From: JAZKDW01 sp040387375
GTDB taxonomy: Bacteria > Pseudomonadota > Gammaproteobacteria > Burkholderiales > Burkholderiaceae_D
Reading direction: 5' to 3'
Length of the DNA: 49,123 bases
NCBI GenBank assembly: GCA_040387375.1
Contig: JAZKDW010000067.1
Location: 1-49,123, forward strand
Positions 34,309-43,137 of the stretch are shown here, one piece after another. Under the pieces are notes generated by a model. The model saw nothing but the letters and a program-made list of their open reading frames with translations. It was not told the DNA's origin and searched no databases. Position 1 is the first letter of the stretch. The number at the start of each line of letters is the position of its first letter. The position numbers were made by a program, and so were the translations under genes.

Positions 34309-35676
34309 TTATTTTGACGCCAGCTTGATATTATTATCCTGCGGGGTCAGTAGTGCAAAACGATGCGTCATGTCATTGGCCACATTGCGGAAGCGTTGCA
34401 ATTCCGCTCCAGCCAGAGGCTGAGCATTCGGCATATCGACCGACATCGGATCACGCGGCTCGTTATTGACACGGAACTCATAGTGCAGGTGTGGGCCGGT
34501 GGACCATCCTGTGGACCCCACATACCCAATCACATCACCCTGGTTGACTTTCGACCCTTTGCGCATGCCGCTGGCGAAACGACTCATGTGTGCATACGCG
34601 GTTGAATAATTTGACCAGTGCTTGATGATGACTACATTTCCAAAACCGCCCTGGGCGCCAACGAAGTCGATCACACCTTCACCGGCGGCGCGGATCGGTG
34701 TGCCGGTGGCCGCAGCGAAATCAACGCCCTTGTGCTGTTTCCACTTGCCGGAAAGCGGATGGTGGCGCATTGAAAATCCGGAAGACACCCGCGAAAACTC
34801 AATTGGCGACTTGAGAAATGCCTTTTTCAGCGATTTGCCATCGAAGCCGAAATACCCGCCGCCCTGCTTGTTGGCCGGGTCCTCGAACCAAACTGTCTGA
34901 TAGGTGGCGGCGCCGTTGCGGAATTCCGCCGCCAGGATGCGGCCGGAGCGCAGAAATTCGCCGCCTTGCCAAAAAGTCTCGTACACCACATTAAAGCGGT
35001 CACCACGACGCAGGTCGGAAGCAAAGTCGATATTGGTGGAAAACATGTCAACAATCTGTGCTGCCACTCCATCGGGAATTTGTGCCGTATCCGTTGCCGC
35101 GAACAGCGACGATTTGATCTCACCGGAACGCATCTCGACACGCTTCTCGATCATCGCCGAGTTTTCAGCGGCTTTGAAACCCGCGCCATCACGCGTGATC
35201 ACGATATTCTTGACCGGGTTGTCACGGCCGTCGAGGACGGTGGTGCTCAACCATTGCAACTGACCGTCGGCGCTTGTTCGCGCCTGCACACGTTTGCCGG
35301 GTTTGAGCTGGAATACGCTTTTTGCGGTTTTGTCCGATTTAATGAAAGTCGCCGCTGCTTCGTCGTTAATGCCCAACCGTTCAAGAAGGGTGGCAAGCGT
35401 ATCGCCGGCGCGGACTTTTTCTTCGCTTACATAAGTTTGTGTCGATGGTTCAAGGGAGGCAATCTGTTGGGCCAGACTTGGCAAGGCAAGTTCTTCCACG
35501 ATCGATGTAACCGGAAGGTCAGCTGCGTCAGGCGCCATTGGCGCCACGCCCACTGCGCCGAATGCACAGACGGCCAGAAAGAATGCAGTTGCCGAGACAA
35601 TACGTGTTTTGCGGGAGGAACCGGACAGCGCTTGGCTGCGGGAGCGAAGGCTCAGTAATTTATCTATAGCGATCAT
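34309..35676 (-). CDS. M23 family peptidoglycan endopeptidase with N-terminal membrane anchor
   Basis: The 455-residue product has one N-terminal hydrophobic segment (about residues 26-46) and a periplasmic body. An OapA/LysM-like region (EEKVRAGDTLATLLERLGI) is followed by a C-terminal LytM/M23 domain. The zinc ligands are visible in HKGVDFAAATG and in GPHLHYEFR, with AYAHMSRF between. This matches MepM-type D,D-endopeptidases that cut peptide crosslinks to allow wall growth. It is divergent from tyrS. The ATG has little ribosome sequence. Confidence 0.9.
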   Translation of the reverse strand: MIAIDKLLSLRSRSQALSGSSRKTRIVSATAFFLAVCAFGAVGVAPMAPDAADLPVTSIVEELALPSLAQQIASLEPSTQTYVSEEKVRAGDTLATLLERLGINDEAAATFIKSDKTAKSVFQLKPGKRVQARTSADGQLQWLSTTVLDGRDNPVKNIVITRDGAGFKAAENSAMIEKRVEMRSGEIKSSLFAATDTAQIPDGVAAQIVDMFSTNIDFASDLRRGDRFNVVYETFWQGGEFLRSGRILAAEFRNGAATYQTVWFEDPANKQGGGYFGFDGKSLKKAFLKSPIEFSRVSSGFSMRHHPLSGKWKQHKGVDFAAATGTPIRAAGEGVIDFVGAQGGFGNVVIIKHWSNYSTAYAHMSRFASGMRKGSKVNQGDVIGYVGSTGWSTGPHLHYEFRVNNEPRDPMSVDMPNAQPLAGAELQRFRNVANDMTHRFALLTPQDNNIKLASK

Positions 35677-35816
35677 CCAATACGTTAAAATTTACCGTTT
35701 TGTCTTGATTCTCTTTTCTTTTAGCTTTTTTAGCGACAGCCGGCTGGGTTAAAAGAGGACGCATTATATCAAAGACCAAGCGTCAATTTTCTTGAAATCT
35801 ATTTTTTAACAGGCTT

Positions 35817-37100
35817 ATGAACACTCCCACGCAGTTGCCAAATACACCTCCAGCGCCATCGCCCGTCCCAACAGCGCCAGCGCGTCAAGCGCTGCCTCTT
35901 TCGGAGGGAGTTCAGGAAGCGATGGCCATCGTCAAACGCGGTGTTGATGAACTGTTAATTGAATCCGAGTTTGCGCAAAAACTGGCCAGGGCAGAGCAGT
36001 CCGGGCAACCGCTGCGCATCAAGCTTGGTCTGGACCCGACCGCGCCCGATTTGCATCTTGGACATACTGTTGTTTTAAACAAGATGCGTCAGTTGCAAGA
36101 TCTGGGCCATACCGTGATTTTTTTGATTGGTGATTTCACATCGATGATCGGCGATCCTTCCGGCCGTAATATCACCCGGCCGCCGCTGACACGCGAGCAG
36201 ATTGAAGAAAACGCAAAAACATATTTTGCCCAGGCCAGCCTGGTGCTGGATGCGGCCAAGACTGAAATTCGTTACAACTCAGAGTGGTCTGATCCTCTGG
36301 GTGCGCGTGGCATGATTGAGCTGGCTGGAAAATACACGGTGGCGCGCATACTCGAGCGCGAAGATTTCACCAGGCGTTTCAAGGCCGGCACGCCCATTTC
36401 GGTGCATGAATTGTTATATCCGTTGATGCAAGGGTACGATTCCGTCGCGTTGCGTTCCGATCTGGAGCTTGGCGGCACCGATCAGAAATTCAATCTGCTG
36501 GTCGGACGTGAACTGCAGAAGGATTATGGGCAGGAGCCGCAATGTATCCTGACGATGCCATTGCTGGAAGGCCTGGATGGCATTGAAAAAATGTCTAAAT
36601 CCAAAGGCAACTATATCGGCATTACTGAACCTCCCAACACCATGTTCGCCAAAGTGATGAGCATTTCCGATGTGATGATGTGGCGTTATTACGAGTTGCT
36701 GTCGTTTCGCTCGATTGCAGAAATTGCAACGTTCAAGGAAAGTACTTTGGCCGGCGGCAATCCTCGCGACATCAAGGTATTGCTGGCGCAGGAAATTGTC
36801 GAACGGTTTCATTCCCGTCAGGCAGCGCTGGATGCCCTGACCGATTTCAACAATCGTGCGAAAGGTGGTATACCTGACGACATTCCCGAAGTTACGCTAG
36901 ACGGCGCGCCGCTGGGTATAGGCCAGTTGCTGAAGCAGGCAAACCTCTGCCCGTCGAGTTCCGATGCATTGCGCATGGTCGAGCAGGGCGGGGTGCGAAT
37001 TGATGGCGCCGCTGTCAGCGACAAGGGCTTGAAGCTTGACGCAGGCACGTTCGTGGTGCAGGTCGGGAAACGAAAATTTGCACGGGTAACGCTTAGTTGA
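35817..37100 (+). CDS. tyrS: Tyrosyl-tRNA synthetase
   Basis: TyrS charges tRNA-Tyr. The 427-residue product has the class I signature HLGH at residues 80-83, KMSKS at 258-262, and a C-terminal S4 RNA-binding domain (EQGGVRIDGAAVSDKGLKL). It belongs to the TyrZ-like group with the His-Leu-Gly-His form. The first about 30 residues are Pro/Ala-rich and not conserved. The stop codon overlaps the dtd start. Confidence 0.96.
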   Translation: MNTPTQLPNTPPAPSPVPTAPARQALPLSEGVQEAMAIVKRGVDELLIESEFAQKLARAEQSGQPLRIKLGLDPTAPDLHLGHTVVLNKMRQLQDLGHTVIFLIGDFTSMIGDPSGRNITRPPLTREQIEENAKTYFAQASLVLDAAKTEIRYNSEWSDPLGARGMIELAGKYTVARILEREDFTRRFKAGTPISVHELLYPLMQGYDSVALRSDLELGGTDQKFNLLVGRELQKDYGQEPQCILTMPLLEGLDGIEKMSKSKGNYIGITEPPNTMFAKVMSISDVMMWRYYELLSFRSIAEIATFKESTLAGGNPRDIKVLLAQEIVERFHSRQAALDALTDFNNRAKGGIPDDIPEVTLDGAPLGIGQLLKQANLCPSSSDALRMVEQGGVRIDGAAVSDKGLKLDAGTFVVQVGKRKFARVTLS

Positions 37101-37546
37101 TCGCTCTTCTTCAACGCGTCGCGCAAGCCAGTGTAGCCGTGGATGGCGCGGACGTCGGCGCCATTGGCGCGGGCTTGTTGGTGCTGGTGTGTGCGGAACG
37201 TGCGGATACGGAAAAAGAAGCGGATGTGCTGTTGGCAAAGTTGCTCGCTTACCGTGTTTTTGCGGACAATGCGGGCAAGATGAATCGTAGTCTCGTGGAG
37301 ATTGGCGGCGGTTTGTTGCTGGTGCCGCAATTTACGCTGGCAGCCGATACGCAGTCGGGCACGCGACCTTCATTTACGCCCGCCGCGGCGCCTGAAAAGG
37401 GGAGGCAATTGTTCGATCATTTTGTGGCGCGCGCGCGAGCGAAACATCCGATTGTCGAAACCGGGCGGTTTGGTGCCCACATGCAGGTCTCACTGGTCAA
37501 TGACGGTCCCGTCACTTTCTGGTTGCAGGTAAGAGCGCCCGCTTGA
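37097..37546 (+). CDS. dtd: D-aminoacyl-tRNA deacylase
   Basis: DTD removes D-amino acids, notably D-Tyr, from mischarged tRNA. The 149-residue product aligns end to end with E. coli DTD from memory: MIALLQRVAQASVAVDG at the start and NDGPVTFWLQV at the end (the conserved GP-VT motif). The usual SQFTL motif reads PQFTL here, with Pro at residue 77. The start is TTG, sharing bases with the tyrS stop (TTGA, 37097-37100), so it is translationally coupled to the synthetase whose errors it corrects. Confidence 0.92.
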   Translation: MIALLQRVAQASVAVDGADVGAIGAGLLVLVCAERADTEKEADVLLAKLLAYRVFADNAGKMNRSLVEIGGGLLLVPQFTLAADTQSGTRPSFTPAAAPEKGRQLFDHFVARARAKHPIVETGRFGAHMQVSLVNDGPVTFWLQVRAPA

Positions 37547-37619
37547 GCGAATCGGGAGTGCAATTGATCATGTCGGCCATTCAGGCACAATCCGCAGTGG
37601 CAAACTACAGGAGGTGAGG

Positions 37620-38255
37620 ATGAAAATCTGGAGCGATTCTTTCAAGGATGGTGGTTACATTCCCGGTGAGTTTGGATTTTGCGTAATCGATCCGGAGACC
37701 CATGTCAGCTTGTCGAGTAACAGGAACCCGCATTTGGCCTGGAGCGATTTGCCGGCTGGAACAAAGTCGCTGGCACTGATTTGCCACGATCCGGACGTGC
37801 CGTCACGCGGCGATGATGTCAATACAGAAGGCAAAACAGTGCCGCCCGACCTGGCCCGGGTTGAGTTTTTTCACTGGGTTTTGATTGATTTGCCACCGAC
37901 CGTGACGGAGGTGAAGGCAGGAGAGTTCTCCAATGGCGTAGCGGCACGCGGCAAGTCCGGTCCCGACCTGTCCGATTCTCTGCGGCATGGCTTGAACGAC
38001 TACACTGGCTGGTTTGCCGCCGATCCGGACATGACGGGTGACTATTTCGGTTATGACGGCCCGTGCCCGCCGTGGAACGATACGCTGATTCACCGTTATA
38101 TTTTTACCCTCTATGCACTGAATGTTGCCCGTGTCCCGGTGGAAGGAAAATTCACGGGGCAGCGGGTACGCGATGCGATTCGCGACAAGACTTTGGAAGA
38201 AGCCAGTATTGTCGGCCTCTACACGCTGAACCCTGCAATGGCAAAGCTGATGTGA
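37620..38255 (+). CDS. YbhB/YbcL (PEBP/Raf kinase inhibitor-like) family protein
   Basis: This phosphatidylethanolamine-binding-protein-fold protein of 211 residues has an unknown bacterial role. It shows LALICHDPDVPS, VEFFHWVLIDLPP and GYDGPCPPWNDTLIHRYIFTLYAL, the ligand-pocket blocks of the family. No signal peptide is present. An ideal ribosome site AGGAGGT (37609-37615) precedes the ATG at 37620; a GTG two codons earlier lies inside that site and is less likely. It is followed 19 bp later by the phosphatase gene. Confidence 0.9.
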   Translation: MKIWSDSFKDGGYIPGEFGFCVIDPETHVSLSSNRNPHLAWSDLPAGTKSLALICHDPDVPSRGDDVNTEGKTVPPDLARVEFFHWVLIDLPPTVTEVKAGEFSNGVAARGKSGPDLSDSLRHGLNDYTGWFAADPDMTGDYFGYDGPCPPWNDTLIHRYIFTLYALNVARVPVEGKFTGQRVRDAIRDKTLEEASIVGLYTLNPAMAKLM

Positions 38256-38274
38256 ATGAGAAATTGGAAATGGA

Positions 38275-38919
38275 ATGACGGAAATTCTGCTGATTCGCCA
38301 CGGTGAAACGCATTGGAATGTTGAAAAACGTGTGCAAGGCCATCTCGATATTGCACTCAATGCCGAAGGTGAACGCCAGGCAGCGGCGCTCGGCGACGCG
38401 CTATCGGATGAAAAAATAGATGTCATTTATGCCAGTGATTTGCAGCGGGCAAGACAAACCGCGCAAGCAATTGCCGCGCCGCATGGCATGCAAGTCCGGA
38501 TCGAGCGCGATTTGCGGGAGCGCAGTTATGGCGCTTTTGAAGGCATGCTTCACGGCGACATCAATACGACCTATCCGGATGCCTACACAATGCTGCGCGC
38601 ACGCGACATTGATGCGCGCTTTCCGATGGGTGTGCAGCAAGCTGAAACCCTGCGCGAACTATCACAGCGTGCGGTCGGCGTAATCACCCGTCTCGCCAAT
38701 GAACATCGCCACAAGAAAATCGTCATCGTCAGTCATGGCGGCGTGCTGGAGTGCATTTATCGTGCGGCCAATCGGCTGGATTTTTCGCCGCCACGGGATT
38801 TCGATATTAAAAATGCGAGCATCAACCGGCTGCTCTGGGATGGCGAAAGTTTGCGGATTGCACATTGGTCGGACGTAAGACATCTGGCTGGCCTGAGCCT
38901 GGATGAAATTGACAAGTAA
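38275..38919 (+). CDS. Histidine phosphatase family protein (phosphoglycerate mutase-like)
   Basis: The 214-residue product belongs to the histidine phosphatase superfamily, with the phospho-acceptor motif LIRHGETHWN near the start, ASDLQRARQTA, RERSYGAFEGM and the second catalytic histidine in VSHGGVLECIYR. It is often annotated gpmB or cobC-like, but most GpmB-type proteins act as broad phosphatases rather than mutases. It is probably co-transcribed with the PEBP-like gene upstream. Confidence 0.88.
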   Translation: MTEILLIRHGETHWNVEKRVQGHLDIALNAEGERQAAALGDALSDEKIDVIYASDLQRARQTAQAIAAPHGMQVRIERDLRERSYGAFEGMLHGDINTTYPDAYTMLRARDIDARFPMGVQQAETLRELSQRAVGVITRLANEHRHKKIVIVSHGGVLECIYRAANRLDFSPPRDFDIKNASINRLLWDGESLRIAHWSDVRHLAGLSLDEIDK

Positions 38920-39100
38920 ATTCTGTCACCGCATTTTTGTGAAATTTACGAAAACAGGAAAAAATTACTAATGTTGTAAGCCTGTTGCGCGGCTTTACCG
39001 GATTAAGAATTCGCAAAATTGCATGCGGGATAGTCAGTGCTTTGCGGATAAAATAGCGCTTTTCGCGTTTCCTCATTTTTTGCCTGACCCATTCGATTCC

Positions 39101-40117
39101 GTGAACATCGGTCCCTATCAGCTTCGCAATAATATTTTTGTCGCTCCGATGGCCGGGGTGACCGACCGGCCATTCCGGCAGTTATGCAAACAGCTGGGCG
39201 CAGGTTATGCGGTATCCGAAATGGCGGCCTCCGATCCGCGTTTGTGGGCGTCTGAAAAAACATCGCGCCGCATCAATCATGATGGCGAGATGGAACCAAG
39301 GGCGGTGCAGATCGCCGGCGCCGATCCGGCGATTCTGGCCGAATGCGCAAAATTCAATGTCGATCGCGGCGCGCAAATCATCGACATCAACATGGGTTGC
39401 CCGGTCAAGAAGGTGTGCAACAGCTGGTGCGGTTCAGCGTTATTGCAGAATGAGAAACTGGTCGGTGCGATTCTTGAGGCCGTGGTGGCCGCAGTCGATG
39501 TGCCGGTCACGCTGAAGTTTCGCACCGGCTGGGACCGCCAGAACAAAAACGCGCTGACGATTGCCCGGATTGCCGAAGCCAGCGGCATCGCAATGCTGAC
39601 CTTGCATGGCCGCACCCGTGCCGATGGATACAGCGGCGCAGCGGAATACGACACCATCACCGCGGTCAAGGCAGCCGTATCGATTCCGGTGGTTGCCAAC
39701 GGCGACATTACAACGCCGGAGAAAGCCCGATACGTGCTGCAGGCAACCGGCGCCGATGCGGTGATGATCGGGCGCGCGGCGCAGGGGCGGCCGTGGATCT
39801 TTCGTGAAATCCATCATTTCCTGCGTACCGGCGCCCACCTGCCGCCGCCTTTGATTGCCGAGGTACGAACATTGATGGACGAGCATTTGCGCGCCCACTA
39901 TGCATTTTATGGCGACTTCCTCGGCGTACGCACGGCGCGAAAACATATAGGCTGGTATGTGCGCGAACTGGCCGGCGGCGAAGCGTTTCGCCAGCAAATG
40001 AACCGGCTCGAAGACTGCGGCGAGCAACTGTTGGCAGTAGATGCTTTTTTCGAATCGCAGCGCGAGCTTGGCGAGCGGTTACAATACGGCCTGAATGACG
40101 AAAAGCTGGCTGCCTGA
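39101..40117 (+). CDS. dusB: tRNA-dihydrouridine synthase B
   Basis: DusB reduces uridine in the tRNA D-loop with FMN and NADPH. The product shows VAPMAGVTDRPFRQLC, INMGCPVKKVC with the catalytic cysteine, VTLKFRTGWD, LTLHGRTRADGYSG and VVANGDITTPE, with a C-terminal helical domain. I chose GTG at 39101, giving VNIGPYQLRNN and 338 residues as in the family. The frame is open up to an ATG at 39023, but that stretch is AT-rich and looks like promoter sequence (TAAAAT near 39049). It leads the classical dusB-fis operon. Confidence 0.92.
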   Translation: MNIGPYQLRNNIFVAPMAGVTDRPFRQLCKQLGAGYAVSEMAASDPRLWASEKTSRRINHDGEMEPRAVQIAGADPAILAECAKFNVDRGAQIIDINMGCPVKKVCNSWCGSALLQNEKLVGAILEAVVAAVDVPVTLKFRTGWDRQNKNALTIARIAEASGIAMLTLHGRTRADGYSGAAEYDTITAVKAAVSIPVVANGDITTPEKARYVLQATGADAVMIGRAAQGRPWIFREIHHFLRTGAHLPPPLIAEVRTLMDEHLRAHYAFYGDFLGVRTARKHIGWYVRELAGGEAFRQQMNRLEDCGEQLLAVDAFFESQRELGERLQYGLNDEKLAA

Positions 40118-40159
40118 TTTTAATAATCAAGAAAAACAAGACCAATCACCGCACAAAAA

Positions 40160-40393
40160 ATGAGCAAAGACAGCATCCAGGACGTGGTCAAGAAAAGTCT
40201 CGAAAAATATTTCAAGGATTTGGGCGAACAGGCGCCGTCCAATGTCTATGAAATGGTAGTCTTTACCGTCGAAAAACCGATTCTCGAAGCAGTGATGGTG
40301 CGTGCCGAGGGCAATCAGTCGCACGCGGCCGAGATGCTGGGCATCAATCGCAATACCCTGCGAAAAAAGCTGCAGCAGCACGGGTTGATTTAG
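40160..40393 (+). CDS. fis: DNA-binding protein Fis
   Basis: Fis is a nucleoid protein that bends DNA, activates stable RNA promoters and aids inversion. The 77-residue product is the short betaproteobacterial form. Its C-terminal helix-turn-helix (GNQSHAAEMLGINRNTLRKK) is canonical and its N-terminal part holds the dimer helices. It follows dusB by 42 bp, the arrangement known from E. coli, and is followed by a very strong terminator before purH. Confidence 0.95.
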   Translation: MSKDSIQDVVKKSLEKYFKDLGEQAPSNVYEMVVFTVEKPILEAVMVRAEGNQSHAAEMLGINRNTLRKKLQQHGLI

Positions 40394-40402
40394 CGGAGGC
40401 GG

Positions 40403-40447
40403 ATAAGGTAAAAGCAGTGCCGCCGGCGCACACTGCTTTTACCTTAT
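40403..40447 (+). terminator. Long terminator hairpin after fis
   Basis: ATAAGGTAAAAGCAGTG (40403-40419) and CACTGCTTTTACCTTAT (40431-40447) form a perfect 17-bp stem around a GC-rich loop, only 9 bp after fis and 25 bp before purH. The T-run lies inside the arm rather than after it, so efficiency is uncertain. Confidence 0.7.
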
Positions 40448-40471
40448 TTATCACTTCCTGCCGCCATCATC

Positions 40472-42037
40472 ATGATCAAACAAGCCCTCATTTCCGTTTC
40501 CGATAAAACCGGGATTCTCGAATTCGCGCGCGCGCTGTCAGCGATGGGCGTCAATATTCTTTCTACCGGCGGCACGGCGAAGCTGCTTGCCGATAATGGT
40601 ATCAACGTGACCGAGGTGGCCGACTACACCGGCTTTCCCGAAATGCTCGATGGCCGCGTCAAGACACTGCACCCGAAAGTCCACGGCGGCATTCTTGCGC
40701 GTCGTGATTTTCCGGCGCATGTGGCAGCGCTCGACGCGCATGGCATTCCGACCATCGACATGGTCGTTGTCAATCTGTACCCCTTTCAGGAAACAGTAGC
40801 CAAACAGCAATGCACGCTGGAAGACGCGATCGAAAACATCGATATTGGCGGTCCGGCAATGCTGCGTTCCTCGGCTAAAAACCATAAGGATGTGATCGTC
40901 ATTTGCGATCCTGCCGATTACACGCCGGTGCTGGGTGAGTTGAGCGCAAATCAGGGCGAAGTCGGTTACGAAACCAAATTTGCGCTCGCAAAAAAAGTAT
41001 TTGCGCATACGGCGCAATACGATGGCTCGATCACCAATTATTTTACGTCGCTCGGCCAGGACAAGCAGCATGAGACGCGCAGCGCCTATCCGGCGACACT
41101 GAACCTGCATTTTGAAAAGGTGCAGGAAATGCGTTACGGTGAAAATCCGCACCAGTCGGCGGCGTTCTATCGTGACTTCAGGGTGGTTGACGGCGCGCTT
41201 GCCAATTACCGGCAATTGCAGGGCAAGGAACTGTCGTATAACAATATCGCCGATGCCGATGCGGCCTGGGAATGTGTAAAGACTTTTGATGAAACAGCCT
41301 GCGTCATCATCAAGCACGCCAATCCCTGCGGTGCCGCCACCGGCGCCAATCCGTTCGAAGCCTACAGCAAGGCCTTCCAGACTGATCCGACCTCTGCCTT
41401 TGGCGGCATCATCGCCTTCAATTGTGAACTGGATGGCAATGCCGCCGAAGCGGTTGCCAAGCAGTTCGTCGAAGTCGTGATCGCGCCATCCTTCAGCGAT
41501 GCGGCGAAGCAGATCCTGAGCGCAAAGCAGAACGTGCGTTTGCTCGAAATCCCGTTCGGCAAGGCGCTCAATGCAAGTGACTTCAAACGGGTCGGCGGCG
41601 GCTTGCTGGTGCAATCGCCGGACGCGAAAAACGTCACGCTCGCCGAAATCAGGGTGGTCAGCAAAAGACAGCCGACTCCACAGCAGCTGCAGGACCTGAT
41701 GTTTGCGTGGCGCGTGGCCAAGTTCGTCAAATCCAATGCGATCGTATTCTGCGGCAATGGCATGACGCTGGGCGTCGGCGCCGGGCAGATGAGCCGTGTC
41801 GATTCCGCCCGCATTGCATCGATCAAGGCACAGAATGCCGGCTTGTCGCTGGTCGGGTCGGCCGTGGCGTCGGATGCGTTCTTCCCGTTTCGCGATGGTC
41901 TCGATGTGGTGGTGGCGGCTGGTGCAAGCTCGGTGATTCAACCGGGCGGTTCGATGCGCGACCAGGAAGTGATCGATGCCGCCGATGAACAGGACATCGT
42001 GATGCTGTTGACGGGCACGCGCCATTTCCGGCACTAG
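40472..42037 (+). CDS. purH: Bifunctional AICAR formyltransferase/IMP cyclohydrolase
   Basis: PurH carries out the last two steps of IMP synthesis. The 521-residue product has the N-terminal MGS-like cyclohydrolase domain (ISVSDKTGILEFARAL, ILSTGGTAKLL, NIDIGGPAMLRSSAKNH). The C-terminal transformylase has the catalytic Lys281-His282 in KHANPCGAA, and FCGNGMTLGVGAGQMSRVDS. The length is standard. The ribosome site is weak. ruvC follows 24 bp later and is probably co-transcribed. Confidence 0.96.
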   Translation: MIKQALISVSDKTGILEFARALSAMGVNILSTGGTAKLLADNGINVTEVADYTGFPEMLDGRVKTLHPKVHGGILARRDFPAHVAALDAHGIPTIDMVVVNLYPFQETVAKQQCTLEDAIENIDIGGPAMLRSSAKNHKDVIVICDPADYTPVLGELSANQGEVGYETKFALAKKVFAHTAQYDGSITNYFTSLGQDKQHETRSAYPATLNLHFEKVQEMRYGENPHQSAAFYRDFRVVDGALANYRQLQGKELSYNNIADADAAWECVKTFDETACVIIKHANPCGAATGANPFEAYSKAFQTDPTSAFGGIIAFNCELDGNAAEAVAKQFVEVVIAPSFSDAAKQILSAKQNVRLLEIPFGKALNASDFKRVGGGLLVQSPDAKNVTLAEIRVVSKRQPTPQQLQDLMFAWRVAKFVKSNAIVFCGNGMTLGVGAGQMSRVDSARIASIKAQNAGLSLVGSAVASDAFFPFRDGLDVVVAAGASSVIQPGGSMRDQEVIDAADEQDIVMLLTGTRHFRH

Positions 42038-42061
42038 GATGGACGCATTGCGCTGCCAGCC

Positions 42062-42604
42062 ATGAAAATCCTCGGCATCGATCCCGGCTTGCGGGTGACT
42101 GGATTTGGCGTCATTCACAAGCAGGGCAACAAGCTTGCCTATATCGCATCGGGCACCATCAAAACGCCCGATGCCGACCTGCCGCAACGTCTGAAGACGA
42201 TTCTGGCCGGTGTCGGCGAAGTGATCCGCACCTATTCCCCCGACTGTGCGGCAATCGAAAAAGTTTTTGTCAACGTCAATCCGCAATCGACGCTGTTGCT
42301 GGGCCAGGCGCGCGGTGCGGCGATCTGCGCGCTGGTGAACGCTGACCTGGCGGTGGCGGAATATACCGCGCTGCAAGTAAAGCAGGCCGTGGTTGGCCAG
42401 GGCAAGGCGCAGAAGCAGCAGGTGCAGGACATGGTGCAGCGTCTGCTGCAGTTGTCCGGCCTGCCGGGCACCGATGCCGCAGATGCGCTCGGTGTGGCGA
42501 TCTGCCATGCGCATAGCGGCGAGGTGCTTGCGATGCTGGGGGCGCTGGCGCCGGGACTGGCGCAGAAGGGATTGCGCATGCGCGGCGGGCGCCTGATCGG
42601 ATAG
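42062..42604 (+). CDS. ruvC: Holliday junction endonuclease RuvC
   Basis: RuvC cuts Holliday junctions symmetrically. The 180-residue product has the four acidic catalytic residues in their usual places: Asp7 (GIDPGLRVTGFG), Glu66 (AAIEKVFVN), Asp138 and Asp141 (GTDAADALG). It is separated from ruvA by a gene on the opposite strand whose stop lies only 3 bp beyond the ruvC stop. Confidence 0.96.
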   Translation: MKILGIDPGLRVTGFGVIHKQGNKLAYIASGTIKTPDADLPQRLKTILAGVGEVIRTYSPDCAAIEKVFVNVNPQSTLLLGQARGAAICALVNADLAVAEYTALQVKQAVVGQGKAQKQQVQDMVQRLLQLSGLPGTDAADALGVAICHAHSGEVLAMLGALAPGLAQKGLRMRGGRLIG

Positions 42605-42607
42605 CTG

Positions 42608-43081
42608 TCACGCGTGTTTTTCGGCCCTGCGTGCAGCCACTTCAAAAATGTTATGCCAGTAAGCATCCTGGCCATGCATGATTGCCCACGCACTGGCGGC
42701 AAGATAGGCGAACGGAAATAAAATCCCCCATTGTGCCGCCTGTCGTACATGCGCCAACTCATGCGTCAGGATTTGCGGTGTCAGGCCGCGCTGTTCGGCA
42801 ATCACGATATGGCCGATCGCCATCGCGCACATCGCGCCAAACGGATGACGGTCGAGCAGGTAATCGCCCAGCGGACCGCTGACCAGTAACGCCGGTGTCG
42901 GCGCATGAACAAAATACACATGCCCCCGCCGCGCCAGGACCGGCAAGGCGATGACGGCGCCACACAAGGTCAATGGCAATGCCCATATGATTCCCAGTGC
43001 TGTCCCGCCCCAGAACAGCAGCCGCCGCAACACATTGTGCTGACCGATCCGATGCCGTTTTTTCTCGTGGAAGATGCGCAT
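42608..43081 (-). CDS. Unrecognised HExxH membrane protein between ruvC and ruvA
   Basis: I do not recognise a named family. The 157-residue product has a basic N-terminus, a hydrophobic segment at about residues 21-50 and a second at about 118-135. Between them is ILTHELAHVRQAAQWG, a zincin-type HExxH motif of the sort found in minimal metallopeptidases and DUF4157-like domains. No third zinc ligand is obvious. It is convergent with ruvC and divergent from ruvA; its start lies 56 bp before the ruvA ATG, and the ribosome site is poor. Confidence 0.7.
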   Translation of the reverse strand: MRIFHEKKRHRIGQHNVLRRLLFWGGTALGIIWALPLTLCGAVIALPVLARRGHVYFVHAPTPALLVSGPLGDYLLDRHPFGAMCAMAIGHIVIAEQRGLTPQILTHELAHVRQAAQWGILFPFAYLAASAWAIMHGQDAYWHNIFEVAARRAEKHA

Positions 43082-43137
43082 GTTGCTGTCTTGTTGTCCT
43101 GTATGATTCCCAAATTCACCTTGAAAGCCATACCATC

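Noticed and set aside
40538..42514. Very long open frame (658 codons) on the minus strand across purH and ruvC
   Set aside because: It is exactly antisense to two certain genes. The His/Arg/Gly/Ala-rich translation has no family features and reflects the codon bias of the plus strand.
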